Shown: piece by piece, positions 61,002 to 64,000 of the stretch
Position numbering within the stretch: the first letter of the stretch is position 1
Layout: every line of letters starts with the position of its first letter
Assembly: GCA_038025085.1 (NCBI GenBank)
Contig: CM076143.1
Span: 12,881,501-12,945,500 of the forward strand
Length of the DNA stretch: 64,000 nt
Direction: 5' to 3'
Origin: Tetragonia tetragonoides
Taxonomy: Eukaryota > Streptophyta > Magnoliopsida > Caryophyllales > Aizoaceae
Program-made: the position numbers and the translations under genes
The notes under the pieces: model-generated
Told to the model about the DNA's origin: nothing
The model's database searches: none
Seen by the model: only the letters and a program-made list of their open reading frames with translations

Positions 61002-61779
61002 ACATTTTCCATTGTTTGATTTATCACAAGAAAGAAAATGATTTTTAGGGAAAACTCATTTTCATTTATAACATTTATATGGGTGAAAATGTTTTTCCGG
61101 GTTTGTAGGACACTATATTCCGAGAGTATTGATAGTCAACCTGATAGTCTCGTGTCGGATTTTCAGACTGATTTCTCAATTTATTTTTTTCTTTCAAATA
61201 AGTTTTATTTTTTATTTTGGTATGCATTTGAGTTTGTTTTTTTTTCAACTAACTTTTCGAGATCTATGCAAAAATGTTAGCATATTTTATTTTATTTTAC
61301 TTTGAAAATTAAAATGATTGGAAGGAAAAACAAATACTTTTTTAGGAAAATTGTTTTCCATTGTAAACAAACAATGGAAATTGTGAACAAAAATATATTT
61401 TACACTGAAAATGATTCTTAACTGAAATAACTAGTATAAGTGAACTACAATGTGAACAAAAGTACTTTTCAATTGAAAACAATTTTCACTTTTCGTGATG
61501 GTTTTTAGTTTTGAGTTTTTGAAATCACAATTTTTGATTTTTGATTTTCAGTTGCCCGTTTTGAAAACTAAGTGGACTACTATGATGAAAATAAATGCAG
61601 CTCCAATTCTTTTTCTATAACCACAATAAATTTTCAAAATCGAAAACTTGCAAATTGCAATCACCCCGAACGACCCCAAGTATTTTACCTATATATGTAA
61701 AACAGTATTATTCTTTATAATTGTTTTAATTTTGTTTTTCTTGGAATGATATCAAATTACAGTTGTTTCTTTATTGCAG
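61002..61779. other. Intergenic; possible MITE and NAC-gene intron remnant
   Basis: CACATTTTCCATTGTTTG (61009-61017 region) recurs inverted near 61353-61384 in the style of small MITEs. The last part before 61780 ends with a pyrimidine tract and TTGCAG, an intron 3' end. Confidence 0.35.
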
Positions 61780-62043
61780 TTGGATGGTTGGGTGTTATGT
61801 AAAGTTTACAGCACTGCCAAGTAGCAGCCAAATGATAATAATGATCACAGGGAAATAATTATGCCCCAATATCAACCACATAAAATTTGTCCAGCACCAC
61901 CAATATCATCATCCCCTTCTACGATGCAACCAAATGATGAAATTGACCATGGTGGATTGGGACTGCTGTGCAACGATAATGAACTGCATCAAGAAGATAT
62001 AGAACCACTTTGTTGGATCTCATCAAGATTCTCAACTAGTTGA
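61780..62043 (+). pseudogene. NAC transcription factor last-exon relic
   Basis: Directly after an acceptor (TTTCTTTATTGCAG) the frame reads LDGWVLCKVYSTAK, the conserved subdomain D/E end of the NAC DNA-binding domain (family form LxxWVLCRIY), then a TAG stop. The same frame continues after the stop for 60 codons as a Pro/Ser-rich and acidic tail typical of NAC C-termini. No exons for subdomains A-C are found upstream, so this is a fragment: a decayed gene or exon carried by a transposon. Confidence 0.68.
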
Positions 62044-62287
62044 TCATAATAGCATTCCTATTTGCTACTCACCGCGCCCTTCTACTTTCGATGAACTTTA
62101 TTGTGCTATATACCCCTTTAACAAATTCAAGTCTTAGATTAGAATATGGTTTTGTGACTTGTAGACAAAGGCTATGGCCTTGTTCGGCAATAGCCTTTCA
62201 AGTAGAGGTTTTTGTTGACTACATTGAGGACAAAATCATAGAGAGAAAGAGGGAGATGTGTATTCTGTTATGTACTGTGTTCAGGCT

Positions 62288-62419
62288 TTTTTTTTTAGAT
62301 AACATGGGCCCCGAAGTTAACGACCGGTAAAACCTCTAGTGACCCTGAGAGAACTCGAATTTGGGACCTCTGAAATATTTCTCATATGTCTTACCAGTTA
62401 AGCTACCCCTCGGGATTTA
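62288..62419 (-). mobile_element. tRNA-derived SINE with target-site duplication
   Basis: On the minus strand: A box TAGCTTAACTGG, B box-like AAATTCGAGTTC, and a short A-tail (poly-T on plus at 62287-62296). The direct repeat GTGTTCAGGCTT flanks it at 62277-62288 and 62420-62431. Short length, Pol III boxes, tail and duplication together identify a SINE. Confidence 0.75.
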
Positions 62420-62431
62420 GTGTTCAGGCTT

Positions 62432-63660
62432 TATACTAGTTAGTAGGAGTACAAGACTAAGCTCTAACCGACTAAGCTGAGCCGGCACTAGAGGTTGTTA
62501 CGTCTAACAACCTTTAACTAATTCCAACAATAATTTCAACTAACTACTACACCCCTCAAGTTGGAGGGTGTTAACACTCCCAACTTGTCAAGAAGAAACT
62601 GAAGTTTGCTAGCCTTTAAGAGATTTGTGAACATGTCAGCCAGCGGCTCTTGATCAAAAGGCTCAAGGCCTTGGTTACCCAATGTATCCTCTATTCCTCT
62701 GAATGAAAATTAAAATCGCTTCAAGGTTCGTCTTCCTTCTTCTTCTTTTTTTCAATGTTCGTCTTCCTTCACTTAAACCAAATTGGATGAAAGCAGAGCA
62801 GGTTCTCATAGGAAAAGACTAGGGTTAGTAAGTACTTAAATAGAGGAACTAGGCTGGGTTTCGGAAGCGTTTAACGAGCATTATACATCCTATCAAGCAA
62901 AGACAACAATAAGGCCAAGACTCTCAAGTTTCAGCTTAACTTTCAAGGCCATTCACCAAGTCAGCATTTCCCTACTCAAGGTGGGATGGGTTGGGTGAAT
63001 GTAATTTCTTACTATCTACAAAGAACTGGTGAACCCAAGACAAGCCAAATGGTCCCAGCCAACATAGTTTTGTTGCAAATCCCTTCATTAAGTACAATGA
63101 TCTTCTCTATAATGCTAAATTCACTCCTCAATCTGAAAAACCTCCAAATGCCCATGAATCTACAATCCACATGAGCTTTCATCACTTCATAAACAATTTT
63201 TAACAAAAATAGCATTAGCAAGAAGTAGCAAATTATACAATACGGATCTTCTGTCCCCTTATATGTACCACTCCGTGTTCTAACCACATTCTGGTCGTCC
63301 GTGATTTTGTCATGCATCTCATTTTAATAATAAATAAAAATTTAAAGTTGACGTGTCGAATATACAAGGGGTGGGACAGGAAAAAGCACACAAGTCGCAA
63401 GGTGGTGGGACTGGAAATCCTTGGTGCAAATTACGATGACATATATATTACAAAAACTAACAATACCACAAAGATCAATCGAGCCATTATAAAACAAAGC
63501 AAAAGCTTCCCAAAGTCTCATATATAACATAATCAATCCAATGTTAAATAAAAATTTGCATTGCCAACAAATAGCCACAAACTCAGGGACATCAATAATA
63601 CCAATACAAATATCATTTATTATTATTCAATTCAATGTTCTAATTTCCATAATCAAACTA
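62432..63660. other. Intergenic; duplicated 3' flank of the second A/B-barrel copy
   Basis: 62740-63180 repeats 56190-56600. 62540-62690 contains an ACACCCCTCAAGTTGG..AAGAAACTGAAGTTTGC stretch that resembles copia RNase H/3' end non-coding sequence, unproven. No gene supported. Confidence 0.45.
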
Positions 63661-64000
63661 TCAAAGACTAGCAGATTGAGGCTTAGGAATAACATAATCA
63701 ACAACAATAACATCATCAATAAAATCCCTAACCTTATCTTTCTCATCAGAAATCTCCAAATTCCCATCAACAGAATTCAATTCATCAACCCCATTGAAAA
63801 ACCCAATGGAAGCAATCGAAAACCCTTTAGCTCTAGCCAGTGAAAAATTCTCCCCAAAACTAATTTCATTCATACAATGAATCTTTTCCTTCAACCCACC
63901 AATCAAACCCAACACCTCCTCTTTCTCTCTCTCTCCTAACCCCTCTTTCAGCTTCACAAACTTGACCCTCATAGCAGACCCAGGAGCGGGGAAGGAGAGA
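63661..64000 (-). CDS. A/B barrel (Dabb) protein, tandem paralog, truncated by window end
   Basis: The stop is at 63661-63663 and the frame is open to the right edge. It encodes the second Dabb domain: FVKLKEGLGEREKEEVL, ARAKGFSIASIGFFNGVDEL, VRDFIDDVIVVDYV, then a unique tail IPKPQSASL. The residues before the internal Met (LSFPAPGSAM) match the linker of the copy at 56870. Very close to that paralog, hence a recent tandem duplicate. The N-terminal half lies outside the window. Confidence 0.88.
   Translation of the reverse strand, partial: LSFPAPGSAMRVKFVKLKEGLGEREKEEVLGLIGGLKEKIHCMNEISFGENFSLARAKGFSIASIGFFNGVDELNSVDGNLEISDEKDKVRDFIDDVIVVDYVIPKPQSASL

Noticed and set aside
61038..61280. 80-codon plus-strand frame
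   Set aside because: Phe/Ser-rich translation of AT-rich MITE-like DNA; no domain.
62040..62330. 96-codon plus-strand frame after the NAC relic
   Set aside because: No similarity to NAC tails or other families and it runs into the SINE poly-T.
62340..62415. A functional tRNA gene on the minus strand
   Set aside because: A and B boxes are present but there is no acceptor-stem pairing and the block has an A-tail and target duplication, so it is a SINE.

Overview
This is a stretch of plant nuclear DNA. It contains spliced genes with GT..AG introns, an R2R3-MYB gene, a plant-type A/B-barrel gene, and many plant transposable elements: Ty1-copia and Ty3-gypsy LTR elements, L1-type LINEs, SINEs, Helitrons, hAT MITEs and a foldback element. 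It is AT-rich and mostly non-genic. The repeat types make me suspect a eudicot, perhaps Caryophyllales (spinach/beet/quinoa relatives), but I cannot verify that without a search.

Layout. 0-0.8 kb: probable 5' leader and promoter of a minus-strand gene that leaves the window on the left. 0.8-3.2 kb: three small DNA elements and a Helitron end. 3.6-11.2 kb (minus strand): decayed L1 LINE sequence (ORF2, then further right ORF1) interleaved with what looks like a small host gene whose last exon lies between the two LINE blocks. 11.5-16.6 kb: degenerate repeat sea with several Helitron ends, a LINE relic and diverged direct repeats. 16.6-41.0 kb: a nested stack. A TRIM element abuts a largely non-coding minus-strand LTR element (17108-41031). 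That element contains a complete but inactivated Tat-lineage Ty3-gypsy element (20172-39002). The Tat element contains an L1 LINE (29567-34469) with a 16-bp target-site duplication. The Tat element also carries an antisense, intron-containing gene with a plant-mobile-domain-like region, and the LINE landed in its last exon. 41.3-43.8 kb: foldback and hAT elements. 43992-48856: a recent Ty1-copia insertion (309-bp LTRs with 3 differences, perfect TSD) whose coding region is nevertheless broken.

The convincing host genes are in the right half. At 50119-51228 (minus) is an intact three-exon R2R3-MYB of 295 codons with a bHLH-interaction motif, resembling the TT2/subgroup-5 flavonoid regulators. 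At 56870-57631 (minus) is an intact single-exon stress-response A/B barrel (Dabb) protein with two domains. A second copy starts at 63661 and leaves the window at the right edge, so a tandem duplication of about 6.7 kb is present. Between the two copies lie a Helitron (58791 to about 60780), a half hAT copy, the relic of a NAC transcription-factor exon, and a SINE with target-site duplication.

I found no rRNA genes, functional tRNA genes or CRISPR arrays. All retroelement reading frames are broken by stops or frameshifts, so they are annotated as pseudogenes.
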